A stretch of 64,000 bases of DNA from positions 97,810 to 161,809 of the forward strand of contig PLYH01000005.1 in the NCBI GenBank assembly GCA_003153355.1, written 5' to 3'. This document shows, in pieces, positions 9,971 to 17,820 of the stretch (position 1 is the stretch's first letter; each line of letters starts with the position of its first letter). The notes beneath the pieces were generated by a model. It searched no databases. It saw only the letters and a program-made list of their open reading frames with translations, and was not told where the DNA came from. This DNA comes from Candidatus Peregrinibacteria bacterium. GTDB taxonomy: Bacteria > Patescibacteriota > Gracilibacteria > UBA1369. A program made the translations under genes and the position numbers.

Positions 9971-10972
9971 ATGCAAAGAAGCTCAAATCTGACGGGCTAT
10001 GCAGCCGGTCTTTTGGCATCATTTTTCTGGGGGATTCATTCGGTCATCATCCGCCATTTAACCGAACAAGTCATCAGTCCTTATCTTATTGCAGGGCTTC
10101 GTTTGTATATCGGGACCCTGACGCTTTTCCTGATTATCGGCATTGAACGGCTCTTCCATTTTAAAAAAAAGCGCGAACCGATGAAGTTTACATTCAACAC
10201 TTTTTTTTGGATCGCTGCATTGAGCCTGGGCATTAACTTTCTTTTCTTCCAGTCCGGCCTGCAATATACCCTGGCGTCGGACGCCAATCTTATCCAGAAT
10301 TTTTCTCCGGTGGCTGTGCTTATCATCAGTACTATTTTTCTGACCCACCGCATTAAAGAGATCGCACCGAATAAAATTTTCTGGACGAAAGTTTTTCAGA
10401 TCGTGCTGATCGGATCCATCGGAGCGTCGCTGGTGCTGGTGAACGATTCCAACAATAAAATAGTTTCCGACGATTCAAAACTCTTCGGGGATTTTCTGGA
10501 GTTCGCGGGCATGATTTTCTTTTCCGTTTTCGTCATTTGCAGCAGCGAATATTCCAAAATCGAAAAAAACATCCCGAGTCTTGATGTCACGATGGTTACA
10601 TTAGCCGTTGCAGCACTGCCAGTGACGCTGTTTGTTCCTTTCGGAGAGCTTGCCAAACTGAATGCACAGCAATGGGGCGAGATTATTTTCATCGGCGTCT
10701 TTTCCACGGGAGTGGCTTACTGGCTCTGGCATATTGCGTCCAAACGCTTAAATGTCATTCCTCTGACTTTGAACCTGGTATATATCGGAATTATTACGGT
10801 TCTAAGCGAAGTTTTGTTCCTTCATATAGCCCTGGATTGGGAGTTTATTCTTGGAGGTGTTTTGATGATCATCGCTTCCGTCGCAGCCGAGATTATTAAC
10901 CTCCAGGCCAAAGGCTATAATGCACTACGTAATGGAGCTCAAAAAGACACAGAAGCAGGGCCTCTATCTTAG
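9971..10972 (+). CDS. EamA/DMT-family transporter
   Basis: A drug/metabolite-type permease of 333 residues with about ten membrane helices arranged as two five-helix EamA repeats. The first repeat opens with the typical GLLASFFWGIHSVIIRHL. The end of the first repeat has IGSIGASLVLVND. The second repeat begins near FLEFAGMIFFSVFVICSSEYS. The substrate cannot be predicted. It starts 30 bases after the RelA/SpoT stop on the same strand and could be co-transcribed. A stretch between the first helices is Lys/Arg-rich (FHFKKKREP), consistent with a cytoplasmic loop. Confidence 0.88.
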   Translation: MQRSSNLTGYAAGLLASFFWGIHSVIIRHLTEQVISPYLIAGLRLYIGTLTLFLIIGIERLFHFKKKREPMKFTFNTFFWIAALSLGINFLFFQSGLQYTLASDANLIQNFSPVAVLIISTIFLTHRIKEIAPNKIFWTKVFQIVLIGSIGASLVLVNDSNNKIVSDDSKLFGDFLEFAGMIFFSVFVICSSEYSKIEKNIPSLDVTMVTLAVAALPVTLFVPFGELAKLNAQQWGEIIFIGVFSTGVAYWLWHIASKRLNVIPLTLNLVYIGIITVLSEVLFLHIALDWEFILGGVLMIIASVAAEIINLQAKGYNALRNGAQKDTEAGPLS

Positions 10973-11019
10973 GTGGACGTTTGAATTTTTTAGCGCTATT
11001 ATGGAAATGAAGGGAAATC

Positions 11020-11048
11020 TTGACAAAAATCGATTTTATCCTTATAGT
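11020..11048 (+). promoter_or_regulatory. Near-consensus promoter for the unknown gene at 11090
   Basis: A perfect TTGACA (11020-11025), a 17-base spacer and TATAGT (11043-11048). It is one of the best sigma-70-type promoters in the window. Transcription should begin near 11055. Confidence 0.75.
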
Positions 11049-11089
11049 TTGCGTCCCTTTCTGTTTTAGTGAATAAAATAGCAAGAACT

Positions 11090-12811
11090 ATGCCTCCAGA
11101 GATACAACAACCAGACGCTGATCCTCCTGTTTTAATGCCTCATGGCCATGCCAGAATTGATGAGATGTGCCAAACTTCAGATGCTTCTAAAGTTTGTACG
11201 AACATCGAGGGCCAGTGGTGGATATCAGTTTCTTCTCCGAAGTGCCGCAGGGTCCGACGGGAGGTTCGACAGGAAATAAGAGATTGTGTTACCTCAACTA
11301 TGGGTCCGGCGCTCGACGCTCCCTCATTTGAAGATAAGGAAGGTGCAGCAGCTGCGAACATTGTTCCTCACGACAGGCCAAGTTCCCCTCCGGGCAACGG
11401 AAGCGAAAATGGCGGTGGCAACGGAGACGGCGGCGGTGGTAAACGAAAAAAAAGTTCGGGAGAACACGCTGCGACGCTTGAAAGCGGAGAAACCATGGTT
11501 ATGCCAACCGATGACGTTAAAAAAGCGGTGGAACTTTTAGAAGAGGATACTGGCATTGTAGTCGAAACACCGACGCTTTTTCCAACATCAAAAAACCAGC
11601 GGGAATACCGTCAACGTTTGTTCCCTCCACTCTTAAAGACTCTTTATGAAATGCAGCAAAAACCTGAACTGCATGCTATTAAGGATGTTAAAGAATTTTA
11701 TGCTTTTCAAGCGGAAGACGATGCTTATAAAGCCGGAGAGATTACTGTAGCCAATCTAGCCGTGATGTACGGATTCACGGGAGAGGACGGTAAAATCGAC
11801 GTGACCAAACTTTTTTGTTCAACAAAAGGGGAATTTCGTCGCAAAAAAAGTATTGAGTTTGCTCCCGGTAACGGCGAGTTCAGCCGTGATTTGCGCGAAA
11901 CCCGCAAAGAGCATTACATCAGCGCGCGTATGCGTTACCTCATCAAGGGTCAGGCTGGGAATGGCAGGGTAACAAATGGAAAATACGATTGGGCGGAAGA
12001 AGAAGCGAAACGTGAAGCGGAAAAACTGCCGAAGCACCTTGATCCTTACATTACTTCCGTAGATTTGATCGATAAATTTGTGGAGAAAGGACAGCAGCGA
12101 GGCATTAATGCCTTGAAAGCGGATATCTGTTTCACTCCCGAAAAATTCTTTGAAGCTACGGGCATTGAACCGAATTCAGCGGATTTTATTTATATGAATC
12201 TGGCCATGGACCGCTTATCTGATCTGAGTGCAGCATTGCAGAATATGAAATATTTGGCCAAATTGGACAAAACCACTCAGTTCCTGTTCGGCTTTTATGC
12301 GCCGTTTTCACCGAATACTGACAGTTTTTCTAAAAATGCCAATATTCCTGAATTTGCAGCTTTTGATCCAACGCTCCGCGATATTCGTCAACGATGGATA
12401 GGGTTAGACCGTTCTCAGACAATCTGTAATATTATGGCTGATTTGAATGTGATGCGTTTCAAAACGACGCGAGTTGCAGAACATGAATACGAAGTGTACA
12501 GCGTCCATTGCATCGTTGAGCCTGCAGCGGTGCTCCGCGAAGATCAAAAATATGCTTTCTTACAGACTTATGATTTCAAAGATGAAGAACTGAACACTCT
12601 CCGCGATGATGTCTTCAGCGGTAAGATTGAGGATGATGAACTCGTCGGTTTCCCTGAACGCCAGAACGTCGTGCTGATCGCGGGTGAAATCACCAAACCG
12701 ATTGACGGTTCGGAATTTGCGAAATACACGAAAAAAATCAAAGACAGAGATTCGGAAAAAGAGGTTCCGCCATTGGATAAACACGATGGAGATCCAGATT
12801 CCGACAAATAA
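11090..12811 (+). CDS. Hypothetical protein with Gly-rich linker, 573 aa
   Basis: No family recognised. The ATG at 11090 is taken as the start; a GTG seven codons earlier (11069) is also possible given the promoter ending at 11048. Residues 1-90 are polar with three Cys (MCQTSDASKVCTN, SSPKCRR). Residues about 100-130 are a Gly/Asn-rich linker followed by KRKKSSG. The remaining 440 residues are hydrophilic and mixed helix/strand, with no signal peptide or membrane helix. They include FPPLLKTLYEMQQKPELH and a segment near residue 370 rich in acidic residues (IEPNSADFIYMNLAMDRL). The C-terminus is acidic and disordered-looking. The strong promoter suggests an abundant product. It is convergent with the HisA-like gene. 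Confidence 0.78.
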   Translation: MPPEIQQPDADPPVLMPHGHARIDEMCQTSDASKVCTNIEGQWWISVSSPKCRRVRREVRQEIRDCVTSTMGPALDAPSFEDKEGAAAANIVPHDRPSSPPGNGSENGGGNGDGGGGKRKKSSGEHAATLESGETMVMPTDDVKKAVELLEEDTGIVVETPTLFPTSKNQREYRQRLFPPLLKTLYEMQQKPELHAIKDVKEFYAFQAEDDAYKAGEITVANLAVMYGFTGEDGKIDVTKLFCSTKGEFRRKKSIEFAPGNGEFSRDLRETRKEHYISARMRYLIKGQAGNGRVTNGKYDWAEEEAKREAEKLPKHLDPYITSVDLIDKFVEKGQQRGINALKADICFTPEKFFEATGIEPNSADFIYMNLAMDRLSDLSAALQNMKYLAKLDKTTQFLFGFYAPFSPNTDSFSKNANIPEFAAFDPTLRDIRQRWIGLDRSQTICNIMADLNVMRFKTTRVAEHEYEVYSVHCIVEPAAVLREDQKYAFLQTYDFKDEELNTLRDDVFSGKIEDDELVGFPERQNVVLIAGEITKPIDGSEFAKYTKKIKDRDSEKEVPPLDKHDGDPDSDK

Positions 12812-12828
12812 TTTCAAGCGGTGACAAA

Positions 12829-13548
12829 CTAGTCTGCCACCGCATCCAGGGCCTGCTGAACGCTCAGGATTCTTTCGTAAAAAGCTTTGCCGATGATGGC
12901 GCCTGTCGCGCCTATTTTTTTGAGCAGCTGCAGATGTTTGGGTTCGGAAATTCCGCCGGAGACATAGATTTTCAGATCTTTGCCCGTGATTAAAAACAGA
13001 CGGTCTACTTCATCATAGTTGGGATGGATGAGAGTTCCTTCGCTGCGTTCATCTTTATAAACGATCTCTTTCACGCCCAGCGGAATAAGTTTTTCCGCAA
13101 AATCCACGACATCAATCGGTTCACCATCGGATGTTTTGCCGTCACCGACAACTCCGGGACCTTTGGCCTGGATTTCCACGATCACTTTTTCAGCGCCAAA
13201 TGTTTTGACGGCTTCGCCAATAATATTGAGTACAAACGGCCGCAAGACCACCTTGGACGCTCCCCTTTCAAAAGCAATTTTCATGTCTTCCGGACTGGAA
13301 AAACTCGCTTCGACCTGCAAAGGAATTTTTACCGCTCCTGAAATATTCTTGATGATGCCGTGCTGGACGAAACGGTTTTCCTGGCGGCTGTTCAAATCTA
13401 CGATGTGCAGTTTTTGGGCACCACCTCTTTCAAAATACTGGGCCATTTCCACCGGGCTTTTAAAATAGGTGCTTTTTTGTTCATAGCTGCCTTTGTAAAG
13501 CGCCACGCATTCTCCGTTCATAACGTAAATGGCCGGAATAATTTCCAT
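12829..13548 (-). CDS. HisA-like TIM-barrel protein, probably not a canonical HisA
   Basis: At 239 residues the length and overall pattern match HisA (ProFAR isomerase), for example the start EIIPAI and the C-terminal phosphate site YVSGGISEPKHL with AIIGKAF. However, the first catalytic Asp of IPAID is Tyr8 here. The N-terminal phosphate loop, normally VGGGIR, reads VEASFSS. The second catalytic Asp region is kept (YKDERSEGT in place of YTDISRDGT). No other histidine genes are in the window. I infer a paralogue with a changed reaction or a regulatory role. It lies 14 bases downstream of ychF on the same strand and may be in an operon with ychF-cdaR-cdaA. Confidence 0.75.
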   Translation of the reverse strand: MEIIPAIYVMNGECVALYKGSYEQKSTYFKSPVEMAQYFERGGAQKLHIVDLNSRQENRFVQHGIIKNISGAVKIPLQVEASFSSPEDMKIAFERGASKVVLRPFVLNIIGEAVKTFGAEKVIVEIQAKGPGVVGDGKTSDGEPIDVVDFAEKLIPLGVKEIVYKDERSEGTLIHPNYDEVDRLFLITGKDLKIYVSGGISEPKHLQLLKKIGATGAIIGKAFYERILSVQQALDAVAD

Positions 13549-13562
13549 ATTCGGTCGGGAAA

Positions 13563-14651
13563 TTAGTTGTTAAATCTGAAATGCATAATGTCGCCGTCTT
13601 TCACGACGTACTCTTTGCCTTCCGTCCGCATGAAGCCTTTTTCTTTGGCTGCAGCCTCGCTTCCGACCGCCACGAAATCTTTATACGCTATGGTTTCGGC
13701 GCAGATATATCCTTTTTCAAAATCCGTGTGGATGACGCCAGCGGCCTGCGGACCTTTATCGCCCAGGTGGATGGTCCACGCGCGGACTTCTTTCACGCCC
13801 GCCGTGAAATAAGTAATAAGACCCAATGTTTCATACGCTGCACGGATGAGGCCGTTCAGACCGGTCTCTTTTAAACCAAGATCCTGCAGAAACATTTTAG
13901 CTTCTTCATCGCTTAGCGCGCCGAGTTCCTCCTCAATTTTCGCGGAAATGGGAATAACTTTCTGGTTTGGTTTAAGCGCAAGATTTTTTTTGAAGACTTC
14001 AACGTCAAAATCCTTGGCTTCGTTTTCGCTGACGTTGGCGATGTACAGAAGCGGTTTGGCGGTCAAAAGATGAAGGTCGCGGATATCGGTTTGTTCTTCG
14101 TCCGTGAATTCGGCATCGATAACTTTTTTGCCTTCCGTAAGCATTCTTTCAACTCTTTCCACCAATGTGGCATACTGGACTTTTTTCTTATCTCCTGACT
14201 TCGCATCGCTTTTGGCTTTTGCAAGACGTTTTTGGACCGTCTGCAGATCGGCAAGAATCAGTTCTGTTTCCAGAATTTCCATGTCGCGTTTGGGATCAAC
14301 GTTGCCGTGAACATGAATGACGTTGCCGTCGCTGAACACGCGTACGACTTGGGCGATGGCGTCGCACTCACGGATGTGCGCAAGGAACTGGTTCCCTAAT
14401 CCTTCACCTTCGCTGGCACCTTTTACCAACCCGGCAATATCAACAAACTCCACGATCGCCGGAATTGTTTTTTCGGGATGCACGAGTTCAACCAGTTTCT
14501 GCAAACGTTCATCAGGAACTTCCACGACCCCCACGTTGGGATCGATCGTGCAGAAAGGATAGTTTGCGGCCATGGCGCTTTTGGATTTGGTGAGGGCGTT
14601 AAAAAGTGTTGATTTTCCGACATTGGGGAGTCCGACAATACCGATTTTCAT
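13563..14651 (-). CDS. ychF: Ribosome-binding ATPase/GTPase YchF (Obg-like)
   Basis: A universally conserved P-loop NTPase of the Obg family that binds ribosomes and hydrolyses ATP. It has 362 residues, the standard length. G1 is [14 protein letters not shown] near residues 7-20. The switch/G3 is [19 protein letters not shown]. The base-specificity motif is NVSENE instead of NKxD, which fits the ATP preference of this subfamily. The coiled coil is in the middle ([20 protein letters not shown]) and the C-terminal TGS-like domain ([12 protein letters not shown]) ends with [10 protein letters not shown]. Upstream on the same strand, 3 bases away, is cdaR. Confidence 0.96.
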   Translation of the reverse strand: MKIGIVGLPNVGKSTLFNALTKSKSAMAANYPFCTIDPNVGVVEVPDERLQKLVELVHPEKTIPAIVEFVDIAGLVKGASEGEGLGNQFLAHIRECDAIAQVVRVFSDGNVIHVHGNVDPKRDMEILETELILADLQTVQKRLAKAKSDAKSGDKKKVQYATLVERVERMLTEGKKVIDAEFTDEEQTDIRDLHLLTAKPLLYIANVSENEAKDFDVEVFKKNLALKPNQKVIPISAKIEEELGALSDEEAKMFLQDLGLKETGLNGLIRAAYETLGLITYFTAGVKEVRAWTIHLGDKGPQAAGVIHTDFEKGYICAETIAYKDFVAVGSEAAAKEKGFMRTEGKEYVVKDGDIMHFRFNN

Positions 14652-14654
14652 AAA

Positions 14655-15581
14655 CTAAGGGGCGGTTAAAGAAATCAGAACAGCATTGGGCTGTGAATCA
14701 GGAAATGAAATATCCTGGGGAAGAATGAGCTTGGCTTTGATTGGTATGGTTGAATTCTTGAGCGTATCGAGTGAAACAGGTTCCGTGGAGATGCTGTCGA
14801 CGTTGTTCAGCACGTCTTCTTTCCCCTGGATGATAACGGTTGCCGGAGTAACCAGCAATTTTTTCGACATGGTGACAAGATCCATCGAACCCTGCAGATC
14901 CGGTTTGACCACTACTGTTTTCTGCTGGAGATCCTGACTGATCGTGACCTCAACGGTCACCTGCTCGGGGCTCCAGGTTATATTTTTGAGCGATGAAGCC
15001 GCGGCGGGAAGCTGGAGTTGAATATTTTCTTTGAAGTTCGTGCTTTCAGTGCCGTCGAGCTTAATATCCGCTTCAATGTCACTCAGTTTATCCAATAAAC
15101 TTTTTCCTCCGGTTACCGTAACCGTCTGCGGCGTGACCTGGACATCCTGGGCGCTGTAGCCCTTGGCCGGGTTTCCAACCACCACTGTTTTCACTTTCAA
15201 ATCTTTTTGAGTAATTGGTTCCAATACAACGTGCACATCGGCCGGATCGACTTTCAAAATCGTGACCTGACTGTTTTTGGAAGTCGCCGCGAGCGGAAGA
15301 ATCTGATCACCTTCCTTGGCGTTTTGCAGATCCACGGAAATATCAAAATCATCGGCCGTAAGATTTTTGATCATGCTCTGGTCGGCCTGGATGCGGATCG
15401 TGGCTTTGCCGAGATCGTTCGTGACGGTCATATCGGGAGGAACATTGACGGCGTGAATGTCGATCTGTTCCGGGAACTGGTAAGAATTATTTTCAATCCC
15501 GACCACGAAAAACCATAAAACGATCGCAGAAACGAGCGCTAAAATTTTGAGTTCCCAGTTTTTTAGTATTTTATTGCTCAT
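14655..15581 (-). CDS. cdaR: YbbR-domain protein, CdaA regulator (CdaR)
   Basis: Membrane-anchored extracytoplasmic protein that controls the diadenylate cyclase CdaA in other bacteria. The 308 residues have one N-terminal transmembrane helix (KILALVSAIVLWFFVVGIENN). About three YbbR repeats follow, each with the run from a proline-containing strand to a VTITG-like strand, for example VQVTPQTVTVTGGKSLLDKL and LLVTPATVIIQGKEDVLNNV. Its start overlaps the last codons of cdaA (ATGAG context), indicating translational coupling. It is the expected partner gene for cdaA. Confidence 0.9.
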   Translation of the reverse strand: MSNKILKNWELKILALVSAIVLWFFVVGIENNSYQFPEQIDIHAVNVPPDMTVTNDLGKATIRIQADQSMIKNLTADDFDISVDLQNAKEGDQILPLAATSKNSQVTILKVDPADVHVVLEPITQKDLKVKTVVVGNPAKGYSAQDVQVTPQTVTVTGGKSLLDKLSDIEADIKLDGTESTNFKENIQLQLPAAASSLKNITWSPEQVTVEVTISQDLQQKTVVVKPDLQGSMDLVTMSKKLLVTPATVIIQGKEDVLNNVDSISTEPVSLDTLKNSTIPIKAKLILPQDISFPDSQPNAVLISLTAP

Positions 15582-16423
15582 GCTTTTTTCTTTTTATGGC
15601 GTTGGGGTTTCAAGAATTCGGTCAATAAAGTTTGGAGGCGGTGAGGAGAAATTCCCTGGTCCAAATGGCCGTTCTGGGCGTAGGAAATCGTGCCTTTTTC
15701 TTCCGAAATAACGATGACTTTGGCATCGGAGTTTTCGGAAAGCCCGAGCGCTGCTTTGTGGCGCGTTCCAAATGCTTGAGGATAACTTTTGAATGAGTGC
15801 GGCAACACGCACGATGCCGCCAATAGGATGCCGTCATTGATAATAATTGCTCCGTCATGGAGCGGTGAGCGGTTCATGAAAATACTGATGATGAGCTCTT
15901 TGGAGATTTTTGCATTCAAAGGAATTCCGGTATCCACGTACTCTTTGAGGGTTATTGAATTTTTCAGGACGATCAGCGCTCCAATTTTCTGTTTACTCAT
16001 GTAATCGCACGATTCGACGATATTGTTGATCTGGGCTGTAAGTTCTTTTTCTTTTTGAGATAACGGAATTTTGGTGAGGCCGATCCGTTCCAGGGCCATA
16101 CGAAGTTCCTGCTGAAAAATAACCGGGATGGCTACGAGCACCACGGTGAAAAATCTGTCAAGAATCCAGCCCAAAGTGACCAGCTGCAAAGCTCTGCTTA
16201 AGGCGAAAACAAATCCGATGATCACGAGCCCCACCAAAATATTGACGGCCCGAGTTCCCTTCAGCAGCAAAAAAATGTAGTAGAAAAGAACGGAAACAAG
16301 CAGAATATCAATGATGACCTGCGCAGGAGAAAAATTCATCAGCAGCAGATTTTCCCAAAATCCTTGAGCTGAGTGTTCAATAAACAAAACTGCGTCCGCG
16401 ATCCATTTGCTGAAAATATCCAT
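15578..16423 (-). CDS. cdaA: Diadenylate cyclase CdaA (c-di-AMP synthase)
   Basis: Condenses two ATP into cyclic di-AMP at the membrane. The ATG at 16423 is preferred; the open frame reaches a TTG at 16471 that would add 16 residues. The product is 281 residues with three N-terminal membrane helices (IIDILLVSVLFYYIFLLL, AVNILVGLVIIGFVFALS, FFTVVLVAIPVIFQQELR). The cytoplasmic DAC domain has the catalytic DGA motif (SPLHDGAIIINDG) and the ATP-binding GTRHKAALGLSE, where the usual RHR is RHK. The C-terminus ends in a basic tail. The N-terminal extension before the first helix is about 30 residues longer than usual. Confidence 0.92.
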   Translation of the reverse strand: MDIFSKWIADAVLFIEHSAQGFWENLLLMNFSPAQVIIDILLVSVLFYYIFLLLKGTRAVNILVGLVIIGFVFALSRALQLVTLGWILDRFFTVVLVAIPVIFQQELRMALERIGLTKIPLSQKEKELTAQINNIVESCDYMSKQKIGALIVLKNSITLKEYVDTGIPLNAKISKELIISIFMNRSPLHDGAIIINDGILLAASCVLPHSFKSYPQAFGTRHKAALGLSENSDAKVIVISEEKGTISYAQNGHLDQGISPHRLQTLLTEFLKPQRHKKKKA

Positions 16424-16520
16424 ATCTATAGAAAGCTCATTGCTATGCGGCACAAGTGTAGCGTGAGCCAAAGCTTAGAACAAGCTTAATATCAGGAAAA
16501 AACTCCAGCGGGAAAGAATT

Positions 16521-16549
16521 TTTAAAAACCCCGGTGTAATTCCGGGGTT
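16521..16549 (-). terminator. Rho-independent terminator of the cupredoxin-like gene
   Basis: AACCCCGG and CCGGGGTT form an 8-bp stem around a 7-base loop, followed on the minus strand by a run of T. It lies 29 bases after the stop of the gene at 16578. Confidence 0.8.
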
Positions 16550-16577
16550 TATTGTTCAATGACTTTGCGGGTCAGTC

Positions 16578-17603
16578 TTATTTTTTGTTTGTTTTTTTGT
16601 TGGATTTCTTGGATTTTCCAAGCTTTCTGCGGTTGAGGAAAAGGGTCAGGGCAAACATGCCTCCATAGACGTAATCTTCGGGTCCGGAGCTTGCAAGTTT
16701 TCCTTTATATACCGGCTTTATAGCCATGGATGCAGATGCAGCCGTTGCTGCTTGTTCTGCGGCCGCTGTCATGGCTGGCTGTTGTGCGGCTGCAGATGCA
16801 GGTGCCTGTGCGGCTGTTGCGGCGCTTCCGATATTGCTCAAACTTGCGCTTAAGGACTGATATGCTGCGTTATGAAGATCCGCCGCTGAAGGTGCCGGAG
16901 CTGATGCGCTGTTCGGATAGGTAGTGTCGGGTTCTGTTAATGGCGGAGGAATAACGGCCTGTTCAGTTGCAGCCTGGGTTTGCGGTGTCTGTACGGCTGA
17001 AGTATCATTTGTTCCGGTAGAAGTTGTTCCGCCGAGACCGAATGAAGATCCTGCGCCGAATCCGCTCAAAATTTGTTCGGTGCTTGGTGCTGCTGGAGTT
17101 CCCACAATGATATAACCCTTCATTTGAGGATCAAAGCTGCTCTGATAAGAAAATGATCCCCCGTCATTAAAGGCGTAGGTGAAGCTGTCGCCAGGGTTTA
17201 GCGTCGAGCTGGTGAAATTATCGCCGACAACATTATGAGGCACTGTGTCCTGATTGGTCCAAACGACTGTTGTTCCAGGTGTAATACTGATGGTCGCAGG
17301 CTGGAAAGAATAATTGGAAATGGCAACCTGCTGGGTATCTCCGGTTTGCGTAGTCATGCCCTGTGTGCCGGATTGCATTGAACTTGAACCGAGTATATCC
17401 GTACGGACTTCAACCGGTTCCTGAATCCAATAAGCAATGTATGCCGCAAAGCCCACGACGAGCAAAGCTGCCACGACTTTGATTTTGGTTCCGACCGTGA
17501 CTTCTTCCTCCTGGGTCTCCTGATTTTCGTTTTCAGGATTTACCGGCGTTTGGGCCTGATTTTGATCTTCGTTTTTATTGAAGAATTTTTTGAAGAGATC
17601 CAT
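16578..17603 (-). CDS. Membrane protein with degenerate cupredoxin-like domain and sortase-like tail
   Basis: 341 residues. A polar Gln/Asn/Glu-rich N-terminus and a transmembrane helix (VVAALLVVGFAAYIAYWI, about 43-60) are followed by an external plastocyanin-like domain (about 95-170), starting SFQPATISITPGTTVVWTN. The first copper ligand is present (His in VPHNV). The second cluster, usually Y-x-C-x-x-H-P-x-M, reads YQSSFDPQMKG, so the Cys and second His are lost. An Ala/Gln/Thr/Ser-rich low-complexity stalk runs to about residue 300. The C-terminus is LASSGPE, a short hydrophobic stretch (YVYGGMFALTLFL) and a basic tail (NRRKLGKSKK). This resembles a sortase sorting signal of the LAxTG kind. 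It could be a wall-attached stalk protein rather than a copper carrier. Confidence 0.75.
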   Translation of the reverse strand: MDLFKKFFNKNEDQNQAQTPVNPENENQETQEEEVTVGTKIKVVAALLVVGFAAYIAYWIQEPVEVRTDILGSSSMQSGTQGMTTQTGDTQQVAISNYSFQPATISITPGTTVVWTNQDTVPHNVVGDNFTSSTLNPGDSFTYAFNDGGSFSYQSSFDPQMKGYIIVGTPAAPSTEQILSGFGAGSSFGLGGTTSTGTNDTSAVQTPQTQAATEQAVIPPPLTEPDTTYPNSASAPAPSAADLHNAAYQSLSASLSNIGSAATAAQAPASAAAQQPAMTAAAEQAATAASASMAIKPVYKGKLASSGPEDYVYGGMFALTLFLNRRKLGKSKKSNKKTNKK

Positions 17604-17638
17604 AGTTTTTTGTGTTAGTTTTATTTATAAATCTTTAC

Positions 17639-17667
17639 ATTTTAGCATAATTTGAATATTTCTTGAA
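17639..17667 (-). promoter_or_regulatory. Promoter for the cupredoxin-like gene
   Basis: On the minus strand, TTCAAG (17667-17662), a 17-base spacer and TAAAAT (17644-17639) preceded by TGC (extended -10). It is divergent from the lon promoter. Confidence 0.5.
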
Positions 17668-17788
17668 GGCGCGGAGGGCTAGATGAAGCCTAATCCTCTT
17701 TGCAAATTCAAAAAATGTTTTTTAATTACACATTTGGCGGCGGATAACTCATGAAAGCTCTTACTTGCTAGAATTTTTTGCTGTTTCT

Positions 17789-17797
17789 TGCTATAAT
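17789..17797 (+). promoter_or_regulatory. Extended -10 promoter for lon
   Basis: TGC followed by a perfect TATAAT (17792-17797), 23 bases before the lon ATG. No good -35 box is seen, which an extended -10 can compensate for. No CIRCE-type inverted repeat is visible in the 217-base gap. Confidence 0.6.
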
Positions 17798-17820
17798 AGT
17801 AGGAATTTTTATTTTTACGC

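Noticed and set aside
12829-13548. Functional histidine-biosynthesis HisA
   Set aside because: The first catalytic Asp and one phosphate loop are missing and no other his genes are present.
16424-16471. Longer CdaA from a TTG at 16471
   Set aside because: The extra 16 residues are polar and unlike CdaA; the ATG at 16423 is a normal start.
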